64,000 nt of DNA from Taxillus chinensis. Its lineage: Eukaryota > Streptophyta > Magnoliopsida > Santalales > Loranthaceae. Under the pieces are notes generated by a model. The model was given only the letters and a program-made list of their open reading frames with translations. It was not told the origin of the DNA and did no database searches. The position numbers and the translations under genes were made by a program. The stretch lies in assembly GCA_023512835.1 (NCBI GenBank), contig CM042090.1, positions 3,813,826 through 3,877,825 of the forward strand, in the 5' to 3' direction. This document shows, one piece after another, positions 1 through 12,880 of this stretch. Positions within the stretch are counted from its first letter, which is position 1. Every line of letters begins with the position of its first letter.

Positions 1-260
1 GCGTTAGTGTTCCTTACTCCGTGTCAATTGAACACTCAGATCTCTTATTCCGTATCAACGCTTTTTTACTCTGTGCGAGAAGAAGACTCAGATGCTTTCT
101 CCGCATCTTCTTGTCTTTAGTTTGCGTGAGTGGAAGACTCAGATGCTTACTTCACGTCTTCTTGTCTTTATTCCGCGTGAGTCGAAGATTTGAATCCTTA
201 TTCCGTGTCTTCTTGTCCTTGGTCCGCGCTAACATTCCTTACTTCGTAACTTCTGATAAC
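1..260. repeat. Tandem repeat, about 51-bp unit, at left edge
   Basis: Three or more degenerate units of about 51 bp run through roughly 82-235. Each contains GAAGACTCAGATGCTT and CTTCTTGTCTTT, followed by a variable CCGCGTGAG-type segment. Short TTATTCCG/TTACTCCG motifs recur, as they do near 61.6-61.8 kb. The 127-codon frame through it only translates the repeat and is not treated as a gene. The array is probably part of a larger LTR-type repeat cut by the window edge. Confidence 0.7.
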
Positions 261-984
261 ATGGTTATTTATCAAGTCTTTTGTCGACACTCATACGGAT
301 TCGGCCTAGGATTATATATCTTATCCTTAAAGTGTCACTCGCGAGTGAATCGAGTTTGTCCATTAAGCTTATCTTTTGTAACATTGTTAGAGATAGAGAA
401 ATAAGATATCTCAAATCAAACTACGTAGAGTTTCATTTGTATTTTTTAAATTCTGAGTTCGATCCAACATGTATGATGATTCTGTTGAATGTCATTTAAA
501 ATTTTAAAATATCATTTTGCTATATTTTTTTATCAAAGCTTAAAATAACATGTTGGCAATTAGTGTTAGAGTCATCTTACACTAAGCTAATAAGATTGGT
601 TACCTCCTTTGATTGTGTAATTGAATATTAGAGAGATACCAGCACTTTTGGATCTTATCAATAATATGAATGACTTGTGTGTTTGATCTTTTATTGGATT
701 ATAAATAATGTTTATGAGATGAATGATTTGAATATATATATATATATATTAAAATTATTTTTGTCGGTCAATGGTTCTACATAAATTTGATTATATTGTT
801 TTTCATATTTAGTATAATTTATTAGAGTGGTGATCTATAGTTACCATGTTTTCCCTATAGTTTTTTCATTGTTCTTAAAACTTTTAGAAGCCCTAATTTG
901 CATAGGAAAAATCTGCATTTTTTTTTAAAATTATGAAACCCTACAAGTCGGAGCACAATTTGATAGAGACAGAGCATGAGGAAA
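261..984. other. AT-rich spacer, no gene seen
   Basis: AT-rich sequence with a short TA run near 735-750. No coding region or RNA gene is recognisable. Confidence 0.6.
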
Positions 985-1925
985 TAAATATTAAGCATAA
1001 TTATTTTAAAAACCTCCAATATGCATAATATTTATTATAAATTTTAATTTTTTTATTTCAATTTAAAATTTCTAAAATGTTATAAAAATAATAAAATTAA
1101 AATCATCAAAATATTATGTATAAATTATTAAAATACTAAAAAAATTAATAATAATGAATTTATATTTAATAGTACTCTCATTAGATAAATATTAACTAAT
1201 AATGTTATAAATATTTATATTAGATTTTGGTAGGCTAATTAAATAATAAATAAATAAAATTGATAAAAAATATATAGTTTGTAATAAAATTAATTTCCCA
1301 TGATATATATATATGATCTTGGGGGAGTCATTTTCTTATAAATCAAAATATTAGGTACAAATTATTAAAATGCTAGAAACAAATAACAACAACAACAATT
1401 TATATTTAATAATAACCTTATTAGATATTTTTATAAGAATACTTTATAATAAATTATTATATTTAATTCTTATGAATTAAATTATATAATTCCCATATTG
1501 GGGGAATTAATTTCTTAAAATTCTTATATTTAATAAGATTTTCCGAAATTTATATTCTTATATAAATGAATTCTTATATTTAATAACAATTTTATTATAA
1601 GAAATTATTATAATTAACAAATTAAATTTATTATATATGCTTTTATCGATTTTCATTCATTTATTATTTTATTATCTTAATAAAATCTGAAATAAATATT
1701 TATAACCTTATTTTTCACTACTTATCTAATAGACTATCATTAAATATAAAATTATTATTGGAAATGTTTTCTAGTATTTTAATAATCTGTATATAATAAT
1801 TTGATAATTTGAAATTTTTTATTTTTATAAAATTTGTCAAATTTTAAATTAAATTAAAATTATACTATAATTTTATAATAATTATTATGCATATTTAAAA
1901 TTTAAGATAGTTTGTATTTAATATT
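985..1925. repeat. AT-rich fold-back (inverted repeat) element
   Basis: The segment about 985-1310 is repeated in inverted orientation at about 1610-1925. Matching blocks include AAATTATTAAAATACTA and TTTATATTTAATA with their complements, in mirrored order. The spacer holds a third, direct copy of one block (about 1345-1450). Several hundred bp could fold back, as in a long MITE. I could not define terminal duplications, so the class is unknown. Confidence 0.6.
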
Positions 1926-1965
1926 AATATTATTGTATAAATATTAAGTTAAATATTTGATATAT

Positions 1966-2014
<49 letters not shown>

Positions 2015-3418
2015 CGTAATTACATTAAATTTGGCAAAGTTATTTCTGTTCATTTTAATGAGGTAATAACTCAATTCTTATGTGCAACTTTTTTTTCTTC
2101 AAAAGTTCTGATTGTATACAAATAATAGCAATTAAATTACGAAAAATATTTCAGCTTATTGGTAAGGAAATGAGTTGTTTGGGATGAGGTCCATGTTCAA
2201 ACATTTATCAGCAGCAAATGTTTTTTTCCCTTTAATTATTGTCCCTAACGTGTATCCAACCACTTAAATTATCGTAAAACAAAATGCAGGCACCAGTGTC
2301 ATTTTTTTTACATGGTCATGGTACAATCGTACGTGCCCTCACTTTTTTAAAATTTATTTATTTATTTATTTTAATAAACACTCAAAAATTTGTCTTCTTT
2401 CTTTTTAAAATATATATTTTAGAAAAAATAATAATAACGATAATAAACAAATAACAAAAATAAAAATTATAAATTTAAAAATTATTTATGTGTTTATGTA
2501 TTTTTTAAGGAAAAATTTATATTGTAAATAATTCTCATAAAAATAACTTTAATGTCATTGAATTAATATGAATAAAATTTTTAATATCAATTCAATAATA
2601 ATAAATGTCTACATATATAATATATAATGTATATGTATTTGTATGTAATATTATTCTTTTTCAGAATATTATTTTTTAGAAAACAAGACATTTAATTAAA
2701 TAACAATGAACAAACAACAAATATGACAGCTAAAGGCAAATTTTACATTGCATAAAATTAAATCTACAATTTTTTACATCTATTTGATTATATCACTTAA
2801 TTCACCCTAGAAATGATTTTTTATATGGTTAAATGAGAATGCGTAGCTAAAGCCTTAGATTTTTAGCGTGTTGTGTACATACAAGCGAATAAATGACATA
2901 CTATTTCTCGATTGTTACTCTACGTTTATGAAAATATAGTTTGAAATTTTTTAATATGAACAAAAAAACAGTTCTCGATATCAACAATTTGTCTTCCAAA
3001 TAAGAAAATTGTCATCACCAAATGAATTTGCCCTCCTAATTTCAACTTAATTTAAATATTTTCTATTATACCTCAAATTTAAAATTTTCAAAAGTATATA
3101 TTTTCATTTTGAATTTATGTAGCTATAAAATTTGAGATATTTCATGAATATATATAACCTTTAATTTTATTTAAAAGTTTTTTAATGCAATTCATTTCCT
3201 ACTATATTTAAAACTCTTCCACCCCTATTATATGGAGCTCTTAAGGTTTGAAAGTAAGACCTTCACTAAATAATCATTGGACTATCTCATTAGGATTACA
3301 GCATTTAATTTAGGTGATTAAATTACATATTATCAAATTTGTATCAATTGGTTACTTAAATTGAGTGTTAAAAATTATTATAATTTGAATAGTACATAAA
3401 TTTTAACATGTTCTTTGA

Positions 3419-3449
<31 letters not shown>

Positions 3450-5340
3450 AATATCAAATATAAAGTTGTTTGTATAAAATAAATATAAAACAAGACATTT
3501 AAGGTTGTTTGTATATCATGAAATCTTGGCTTGATCAATGTATAAGAGATGGCGAATAATGACAAATTGATACAAAGCTTTTTTATATGTCAGTTGGAAC
3601 TAACTTACATTTGGAACGGTGGGTATTCAATAAAAAATTTAAATTTTGTTTTATTTATATGGACATATAGGTAAGCAAATTTTTGATATGATTACATAAT
3701 ATGACAAAAAAACTTTGAAGTTTCCTTTGCTATTAATTATTTTGTCATGAAGGCTATTTTTCAAAAAAACAATTCTTTACTAAGAACATTAGTAACATAT
3801 TTCAGAGTATATTTTTTTTATTTTAAAAAATAAGTAAAAAGTCATAAAATTATCTCTATAACATAACTTTTATATTTAATTTTTTTATATGATTCATACG
3901 ATATTTTTTTAATGTATTAAAAAATATTGTTCACTTCATTTAAATATTAAATTACATATAAAAATTTTTTCTCACTTTTTATTTTCATGTTTTTCATAAC
4001 TTTTACTTTTTTTTACATATTAAATTATAAAATAAAAAATATTATTTAAATGATATAGAAAGTGATTTATAAAATATATTGTGATGCATATTTATATAAT
4101 AAAGTATAGTTTAAATATTTAAATTTAAATAAAATATTTGAGAATTTAATGTGACTACCTTTAAGCCAAGCTAAATTTATGAAAATACAGTTAACATAAT
4201 TTTTTATATGACCATTTTATTTGGATTTGAATCTTATTTTTCATTTATTCATTTTAATTTGACATCCTTGGACATCAATAACACACACATATATATATAA
4301 AAATGAGAACATAGCAGGTAAACAGTAAAAATAAATTGCGATATGAACAATAAAAAATAAATGATTATAACCGCATTGCAATCATTACATTATTTTACAA
4401 GTTAATTAGCATTAGCGCGCGCACACACATATATAGAAATATTGTTAAGCTGAATTTTGATATAGCCTACCAAATATCATCCGCACAATGATTTTGTAGC
4501 TATTTTTTTTTCCTTTTTTTCTTTTTAACCCCAGGGAGAATGTTGGACGAGGATGATTTCACGTGTAATCCAGAAGGCGAGTCCAATAATTAGATCATGA
4601 ATAACGCAATCTAGCAAACATATAAACAGGGCAACGGAATTTAGATCATAAAATCCACTTTCATTTATCTAATACAATCACCTTCCGCCGTGTTTTAATG
4701 AAAGGGATAAGGTGCATACATTTGGAACACGCGTGCGGGTAAAGTGTCCATTTCAGGGGTTTACATAACTTTTCCTAAGGAAAAACAAACAAACAAATAA
4801 ATAATAGCACGCCTTGCCGGTGGTACATTTTGATCGATAAATTCAAAGCACACCCTCGGTAACAGAATTGGTAAAATTTTCAAATACCAGAAGCGTTATC
4901 GTAAATAAGACCCATTTAAATGATTTCCCTATTTGGCTCGCAATCTTAGTTGTGCATGCCATGCATACCACATATACGATAGAGATTAGAGACCTTAGTT
5001 TCCTCTACCTCTACCCTTTGCCAAATCAATTTTGCACCGCCGTGTCCGTGTTTGTTACCTTTGGAATTTACTCCCCCTTTTTCACCATTTACGGATCCAC
5101 CTTGCGAAATGACATAAAACTCCATACCATAATTTTCCTCGTTTTCCCCAGGACAAGGGCATTTTAGTCTCATTGAAATAAAGACGAGTAAATAAATTTC
5201 CAAGAATAGAGCCCTTCAATTCAATTCATTTTAGTCTCACGCGCGCACTCTCTCTCTCTCTCATACACACACACACACATAGTGGCTGGACAACAACAGT
5301 GGAGAGTGAAGACTTTAGAGGCTTACTTTATTATTATGAT
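1926..5340. other. AT-rich intergenic spacer with microsatellites
   Basis: No supported gene. Simple repeats include a long (AT)n at about 1967-2012, (CA)n followed by (TA)n at about 3420-3450, a CA/TA tract near 4400-4432, and (CT)n/(CA)n at about 5247-5279. Two overlapping opposite-strand open frames near 4868-5203 resemble nothing known and look like chance. Confidence 0.6.
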
Positions 5341-6082
5341 TATGATTATTATTATTATTATTATATATATATATGTATGTATGATTTTATTTTTAATGCT
5401 TGTAACGTCCGCTTAGCCTCGTAGCCAACGAACCTCTGCGTCGTTCTCGTCCTTCGATTCATCCTCCACCCTCCACTCCCACATCCAACGGTCCTCCCGC
5501 GTCCCCCACCCCACACCCAACAGTGGGTTGCTGTCGCGCCCCACCCTCTCCCCAGTCCCATAAACCCTAGCCTCTTTCGCAGCTCCTTCCCGATCAAAAA
5601 TTTTGCGCGAAAATTTTGAATCTTCGATCCTCGATCTCTCTGCAAATGGAGACCAAATCGATCGTTGTTTCTCTCAGATCCACAACTCTAGAACGACTCT
5701 AACCGAGCGAACGAGACAGAGAGAGAGAGAGAGAGAGAGTGTGTGTGTGTGTGTGTGTGTGGAGTCTACGCACGCCTCTCTCGATCGATGGGTTCGTTCC
5801 CTCCCTCTCGTCCGCGAGTTTCTATAATTCGTCCCACGAATCGGCGTTCTTCCATGGCCAAATCGATCTAGACTAGCCCCAGAGGCCCCCACCCCACGCG
5901 GCGGGAAAGTTCTTCACTCGCTTCATTTTTTTATTTTATTTTAATTTATTGTTTGGTTATGAAGTTTTGTGCTGCCGAGACTGAGTCGGCGGTTCAAGCC
6001 CCAGTCACCTCCGAGTTGACTGTGTGAGTGTTGGGTCGGTCGGCTGTAGTGGTGTTGCCTGGCGGGGACAGAGGAGACGGGG
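5341..6082 (+). promoter_or_regulatory. Promoter and 5' leader of the EPL-like gene
   Basis: A (TTA)n/(TA)n stretch at 5343-5373 could supply the TATA element. The following 700 bp turns GC-rich and contains AACCCTAGCC (about 5563), typical of plant leaders. A compound (AG)n(TG)n microsatellite spans about 5714-5760. An upstream ATG at 5646 opens an 18-codon reading frame that stops before the main start. The transcription start and any leader intron cannot be fixed from sequence alone. Confidence 0.5.
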
Positions 6083-9000
6083 ATGCCGTCCGTGGGGATG
6101 CGGCGGTCAACGAGGGTGCTGGTGGTCAAGGGCGGTGACGGAGCGAGGGTGTTGAGGTCCGGGAGGAGGTTGTGGCCCGACTCCGACGCTGGCAGGCTTC
6201 AGAGGGCGGCAGAGGAGGAAAGCGTCGGGGGTGGATGGCCTCCCCTGAAGAGCGGCCAAGGTGGGTCCGGAGATGAGATTGCTGTATCGAATTACAAGGC
6301 CAATGGGTGGGTTCGAGAGGCTTCCAGGCTATGCGTTACTACTGCTCCAGTGGTGGCTGTCAGTGGCGAAGCAGGGCTGGCTAGAAATGGTGAGTCTGAG
6401 TTGAGGGATTGTAGAAATGGAGAGCAGATGTGGGGTCTTGTGTATCAGAGGAAGAGGAAGGCGATGGAATTGAGCGACGGCAGCGGTGGTGGAGGTCGTG
6501 GGTCGCGAATTTGGGATGACAAAATGTACGGAAAGCACTTCGTGCGAAGGCAGCGAAGGATGGGAACTGATGGAAATGTCGTCGTGCGGGAGAGTTATGA
6601 CCAGAGTTGTCGTGTCAGGCTTGTTGCTGTCGTGAATTCTCGTTTCTGTGAACCGTCTCTGTTCGATCGTTTCCTGGCCTCGTTTTTGGGGCACGCGACC
6701 CGAGGCAGGCTGCGGTTGAGGGACTTTGCCGCTTTTTTGACGGCAGGGGCTGTTCATGAGGCTTTTGCTTCGCATGGCATCCGTTTCTCGCGGGTGAGTT
6801 CATCTCTGTTTGAGTTTTTATTGCGCTTCTTGATTTGACTTTGTTGGCACTGGATTACCATATGGAATGCTTTCCTGGGTTTTATTTCTTACTCATTTGT
6901 TGAAGAAAACAATAAACTCATGTGGGCTTTTAACTTGTTTGGAGCTCCTTTGTTTCTTTCCCTTGCCTTTGTTGCTGTTAAGTTAGTTAATTCTAGGATG
7001 CCCAGATACCATAAGAGTGGTTTTGGTCAATATTCGGCATGTATTTGACACTCTGATGTTTTCGTTCTTTACAGGTACTTCCAACCTCCCGCAATGGAAT
7101 CTGCAAGTTCTTTGGGAATATTGGTTTTCTACCGTTGTTTTCTCTGGATTTTTGTGCAGCTCCCCATTATTTTTTGCGCACGCAAATAAATATGGCTCTT
7201 AGGTCTCGTTGTCCACTCTTTGAGTATGTTATATACTCAACTCAGGAAGACAGGGTGACAGAGATAGATGCTGGTGAGGAAGATGTTCCTTGCGTCTCTT
7301 CTGATAATCATGTCTTGGGCACTGAAGGGATGATTTCACTCCCTACTAGTTCACCTCTTAGATCGCCTTCTCGAAATTCCTATCGGCGGAATGGTTTAAT
7401 TTCTCCTGTTTTCCAGACCAAGAGGCGCTCAAGAAGAATGACCAGAGTTGGAATCGCTTCAAAGACGGCAGTACATAGATCTAATGAAAATTTAATTTCA
7501 AAAAAATTTTGTTTTCAAGGTAATCACTGCCAATATTCTGCAGTGTTATCTGATCACCAACTTAGAAACTCAGCTGGGAGGATGGTTGTTCCACACACCA
7601 AAGAGCTGAGATCTACCTTGGTTAACATGGGTGAGGATATAGTCTCAACTTCCTGCTCTGCTAACATACTAGTCTCTGAACCGAATAGGTGTTACCGTCA
7701 AGTAGGAGCGGTTGTTATGCTTGAATTTTCTGCTTCAAACGAGTGGGTTATTGCGGTTAAGAGCAATGGATCATTAAAATATAGTCATGTTGCCCAGAAG
7801 GTTATGAGGCCTAGTACCACAACTAACCGATACACCCATGCCATGATTTGGACAGGTGAAGATGATTGGAAGCTGGAATTCCCCAATCGAAAGGATTGGT
7901 TTGTTTTCAAGGAGCTTTACAGAGAATGTTCTGATCGGAACATGCAGATCCCCGCTGCTAAGATTATCCCTGTTCCTGGTGTTTGGGAAGTACCAGGCTA
8001 TGGGGATAGCTCTAGTGCATGCTTCTTCCGTCCTGGGTCATACATAATTTCAAAAGATGATGAAATTTCAAGAGCCATGGCCAAGCGAACTGCAATTTAT
8101 GACCTTGATTCTGAAGATGAAGAATGGGTTAGAAAGTTCAATTGTGCGATGTGTCTGGAGACTGATCTTAAAGAGGAAGCGTTTGAGTTGATAATTGATG
8201 CTCTCGAGAAGGCTCAGTTTTGTAGTCCAGATGACTACTCTGATGAGGAAGCAGCTATAGATCTCTGTCTGGACTTAGAGAGGAGGGAAGTAGTAGAAGC
8301 CATCTATAGATATTGGATGGCAAAACGAAAGCAGAAACGTTCAGCCCTAATTAAAATTTTTCAGGTAAATATGCTGTGCTTCAGAAATCTCTTTTTCATG
8401 CGCAACTGCAGTATATTTATTTAAAAAATCTGAATATGTAGTGGTATGTTTATTTCAATTACTGTTTAGACCTGCCATTTATGAATTGCAGGGTTCCTAT
8501 TATGTTTTTCACAAACCTTTCCATCTCTTTATGGTCATAATTTGTCTCTCTTTTATTTATTCTGAATGTCATCTCTTAATGATGGGTGTTTGACTTTCCA
8601 GCAGTGGCATCAACCAAAGAGAGCTCAGCTAATTCCAAAGCCTTTTCTACGTAAAAGGAGGTCTTTGAAGCGGCAGGGTTGCCAACCAGGAAGAGGCAAG
8701 CAGCTGAGTGTATTGCAAGGTTTGTTTATGAAATCACAAATATGCCTTACCTCTTATGAAGGAAAGATTTATGAAATAGAAGCTTGAGAAGCTGTTTATT
8801 ATATATTAAAAATACAAATGGGCGATTAATTAAGTGCAGGGCCGGCCCCAAGGCCAGGCAAGTGAGGCTTGGGCCTTGGGCCCCCCAAAATTAACCCATA
8901 TTTAGGCCCCATCTTCTTCCCCTCTTCTTCTTCTCTCCTTTTATTTTCTTTTTCCTTCCTTCGGTTGCTCTGTTGCTGGCAGGAAGTTCTGTTTCTTGGG

Positions 9001-11172
9001 CGGTGTGTCTGTGCGGTCCGGCATCCTCTTGTGTCTCGTTGCTGGCATTGTGTGTTGTTTTAGGTCTTTTGGCGCTCTCACCGGTCTATTCCGCATTGCC
9101 GAGCCTTCGGCTCCTCCTCGGTGGTCGCCTCCTCTCCGGCGTTCCGGCCTTCTCTTGGCGGCCTTCCCTTTGGCGCTCCTCCTTTTGGTTGTCTGGTGAC
9201 TTCCGGTGCCTTTCGGTGACTCTCGCTTTGCGCCCGTGTGCCTAGAGGCACGCACCTGTCCCAAGGCCAAATCTGGCCTCGGGTGGCCCCCCTTCACTTG
9301 GCCCAAGCTGTCATGGGACAGCCTTGGGTGAGGGGGCGGCTGCCGCCCCTGTTTTGCCAAACCCTAGTTATGGTTTGGCTTGTTGTGGGCCGGCTCATCC
9401 TTTTATTTTCTGTTTTGGACTTTTTGTGCTATAATTTTTATTTTTAGGCTGAGCCCCGACTTTTCTTACCTGTTGGGCATCTTTGGGTTTATTGTATTAT
9501 TTGTTTGGGCCATTCATCCTGTTATTTTGGGTATGACCATCCTCTTTCATTTAAAAAAAAAAAGAAACGCTTGTTACGCTCTATCTCTTGACCTCCACAC
9601 CTAACCTTAACGTCAAGTTGCCAACATTACACGCTCCCTGCGTCGCCATTGTGTTGCACCTCTATCGCCATTATGCCGGGCCGTTGTGCCGCATCGGCAT
9701 GCCGCTGCTGCCCCGCGGATGATTAAGGGCCCCAAACTTAATCATCGCCTTGGGCCCCCTAAATCTTGGGGTCGGCTCTAATTAAGTGTTAGTGATCTCA
9801 CTAATAAAGGAAAATTATTAATCAATACAAAAACATGTTAGCAATATTCCCATGACTCAGCGCCCTAGTGCTATTTTTTAGTGGCAAAAATTGAGTTTTA
9901 GATTAGCGTATACAACTATTATATTAGCATCATGAGTTTGATCAACAATAGTTTTGTAAACTAATTATTATCAAAAGAATATGGAGTAGAGCAAGAAAGA
10001 ATTTTACTGTTAATATTTATTTTTGAATAAAAATATAGTATTTTAAATTTTTAAAAAAGATTATAAAATTGTTTTATGCAGAATCATAAATGATGGAGAA
10101 TGTTATATTATTCTTAGACTACATAATCTTTTGTTTTCATAGAAATATAAGATTTAGGAATTGTAAATTAAAATTTTAATAATGAATTTAATATTTAATT
10201 ACATTAAATATCTCAATTAGCAGGTTTAAATTTTATGTCAGCAATGTATTGGTGAGGCTGATGTGAGCCAAGATTTTTACCCCAATATAATATCGGTGTC
10301 ATAAATGATTTTAATGAACTTAAGAATTTTTTGATACTGTTTGGGATAAAACCTCAGCTAATGCCCATGTTTGATCTTACTAGTACATCACCGAATCTGC
10401 CATAATTAATGACCTTAATTCACAATCACAAATTTGATAAGCAAACTGCATTGTAGTTAGTCACATAAACAGATTTATAAAATTTTTGTACATGAGGACA
10501 CATGTACATGCTTGATTATGTTTGCCCCTCAATGGAAGCGGATACATATATATTTACCTCCAACTAGGAATGCTTAAAGTTAAATCACCTTGCCATTTTC
10601 ATTCATATTTGCAAGGATATGCCTTCAATTTATGGGAAAGATTGAATATGACATTTGGGGTTTCATATTTTTTTTTTTATGTTTTTTTAGGTTTGGTTGC
10701 ACTCCCAAATGCTTGAACTTTTATTGTTGCTCCACGATACATTGTTGTAAATTGTAATTATCCATTTATGTTTTGTTTGAGTTGGCTGTACTTGAATTGG
10801 TTCAGCTAAACCAGGTAAGGAAGAAGATGCATGTGCTTGATTGTACTTAGCAATTGAAAATGGATTTAGCAAGTTGGGCTTTAGAGTTTCTAAATTTTGG
10901 TGTTTTTTTTTCTTTTTAAATGTTCAGCCATTGCAGCTCAACACGATGCTTTGGAAGAACAAAGAGCAATGCTTAGAGTTGAAGAAGCCAAAACCACTGC
11001 TGCCAGATCTGTTGAATTTGCTACTAGAAAGCGTCGTAGGGCTCAGGATTTGTTGGAGCAAGCAGATTTGAAGATATACAGAGCTACAAAGGCCCTCAAA
11101 ATCATTGAGGTTTTGAGATCTGAGTATGAAGATGCAGATGCTGTTGTTGCGACCTATATTGATGACGATTAA
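6083..11172 (+). CDS. Enhancer of polycomb-like protein (NuA4-type chromatin factor)
   Basis: Four coding exons join in frame: 6083-6793, 7075-8364, 8602-8719 and 10928-11172. All introns are GT-AG, giving 787 aa. The start was chosen because MPSVGMRR...ARVLRSGRRLWP is the usual N-terminus of plant Enhancer of polycomb-like proteins. Residues about 455-667 form the EPL region (SNEWVIAVKSNGS, MIWTGEDDWKLEFPNRKDW), then an acidic DLDSEDEEW block (about 580-588) and a basic YWMAKRKQKRSAL segment. Exon 4 encodes a charged helix, probably coiled coil, rich in E, A and R. By family knowledge, EPL proteins bridge subunits of the NuA4 histone acetyltransferase in the nucleus. The length fits the shorter plant paralogue (Arabidopsis At5g04670 type), not the roughly 1,500-aa one. 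No frame breaks were seen. A hAT element enlarges intron 3 (8720-10927). An alternative acceptor three bases downstream in exon 3 (8605) would remove one residue. Confidence 0.9.
8837..9780. mobile_element. Non-autonomous hAT-type element in EPL intron 3
   Basis: 944 bp bounded by an exact 8-bp target duplication ATTAAGTG (8829-8836 and 9781-9788). The termini are imperfect inverted repeats: CAGGGCCGGCCCCAAG on the left and the complement of TAGAGCCGACCCCAAG on the right. Subterminal TTGGGCC.CC blocks also recur inverted. The 8-bp duplication and terminal sequence fit hAT. The GC-rich interior has only short frames and no visible transposase, so it needs a partner to move. It sits within an intron, so splicing need not be disturbed. 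Confidence 0.88.
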
Positions 11173-12311
11173 TGGAGGTAACGCTAGCTTTTCCTGATGC
11201 TAATTAAAATGTTCAATGAAAAATTAATCACCGGGAATGAATCGTTTCACTCTCATGGCTGATTTTGAAAGCTGAGTGATGAGAGAGGGAAGTGATGTTT
11301 TGTGCAATTATATTGATTGAAATGTGTTCTCGGAAACACGTGTTACATTTGTACATGGTGGGATCGATCAAATGTTATTTGTAATGGAAAAAGAGAAAAA
11401 AAAAAAAAAAGAGAAAACGGGTAACAAACGAAGAAGCATAAACAGAAATGTATAGATGATCGAATCAGCTTTCGCCTTTAGCTTCCTTCAGGGAAATAAA
11501 AGGAAGTTGAAAGTAAATGGGAACAATGGGCCCTTTCAAAAAAAAAAATTGTTGTTTCAATTCTGTCCTCAATTCTTTATAAAATGTTGACCAATTTTAA
11601 TTAGTTATAATTTTTAGTTTATAAGTCTAAATTGAAAATAAAATTTAAAAAAAATATATTTGTTATAATTTCATGTAGGATGTTTCATATAAATAAAAAT
11701 TAAAAATTAGACACGAATTGTAAGTTAAATCTAGTTTCAAATTAATTTGGTTTAGTTTGGATTTTAATTTTATATTGTCATGTGTGGTTTTACTTTTTTT
11801 TTTTTTTTAATCTCGTTATTGGCAAAGTTTTGTGCAGTTCTTTTACATTTGAGAAATGATATGACTGATGTGGGTTGTAATTTTTTTTTTCTCTTTCAAT
11901 AATTTGGTATACTTTTACGCGATTATGATTACTCATCCGTCATATTACTCTTTACATTTAATACTTAAAATGTTCCTTTTTCTTGTTATAACAATAATAA
12001 CATATTAGTGTTGTGTGAACTTAAGCCGCAAGAGATTACGTTTTGATTTATTTTAAGATTTTTTTCCATGTATGTGTGTGTAAAATTGAAAACATGCTAA
12101 TTGTGGTTTATTTGCATTGTATGAGTGAAATTTAATTATTAAATACAATTTGTATTGTTGAATAGATACATTTTTTTTAAAATTTTTTGTTGTGTAAATT
12201 TTAAGTTTTTTTATGATAAATTAGGACTATATAAGCAAAAATATATATAAATGAAATCTTATGTTCAAATTAATTATTAAAAATAATAATGTAACTCTAA
12301 GTATTTGAGTT
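11173..12311. other. 3' flank of EPL gene and AT-rich spacer
   Basis: An AATAAA at 11495-11500 is a plausible polyadenylation signal for the EPL-like transcript. Beyond it the sequence is AT-rich with no recognisable gene. Confidence 0.5.
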
Positions 12312-12319
12312 CAAATACA

Positions 12320-12872
12320 TAGGACTTCAGCAAAAAAATCGATAAATCGATTTAATTTGATAAATCCATCGACTGAAAATCGAATAAATCGAAAATTAAA
12401 TAAATCGATGTTTATTTGGGTAGGTTGACTAACTTATCAACTTGACAAAAATCGAATAAACTGATTAGATAAATAATACAATTCGCTCAATCGATCAATA
12501 AATATTTTTGGATAAGAAATTTTCTGACACGTTAAGATTTTATAAATTAGAAGTGGATGTATATTGATTGCTTACTTCCTAGGTTTAATCTAAAGGTATT
12601 TTTGATGATGATAATTTATTTGATTTTGTTTGTTGGGATTAGATATTAGATTATGTATTTTAGTTTATGTTAATATTGTGAATTTAAGGTGAGAAATTGG
12701 CGATGCTAGAGTTGAGTAAGAAAATTGTTAACCCGATTTAACTCAACAAATCGATTGATTAAAAATCGAATAAACCGATTTGGGTAGGTTGAGCAATTCT
12801 ATCAGTCCAACTGAAAATCAAAATTTAGTTTAACAAAGTGATGTTACCCGCTCAAATCGACTGACACCCATA
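12320..12872. mobile_element. Short hAT-like element rich in ATCGATT motifs
   Basis: 553 bp flanked by the exact 8-bp direct repeat CAAATACA (12312-12319 and 12873-12880). The ends are weak inverted repeats, TAGGACTTCAGC and the complement of TATGGGTGTCAGTC. Both subterminal regions carry many AATCGA/TCGATT motifs (ATCGATAAATCGATT type), which resemble transposase-binding repeats. There is no coding capacity. Confidence 0.72.
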
Positions 12873-12880
12873 CAAATACA

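Noticed and set aside
21..404. 127-codon frame with repeated RCFLR.FLSL segments
   Set aside because: The protein repeat only mirrors the 51-bp DNA tandem repeat, and no domain or gene context supports it.
5603..5827. 74-codon frame in the EPL leader
   Set aside because: It has no ATG start (begins TTG) and runs through the AG/TG microsatellite.
6329..6775. 148-codon minus-strand frame
   Set aside because: It is the antisense shadow of EPL exon 1.
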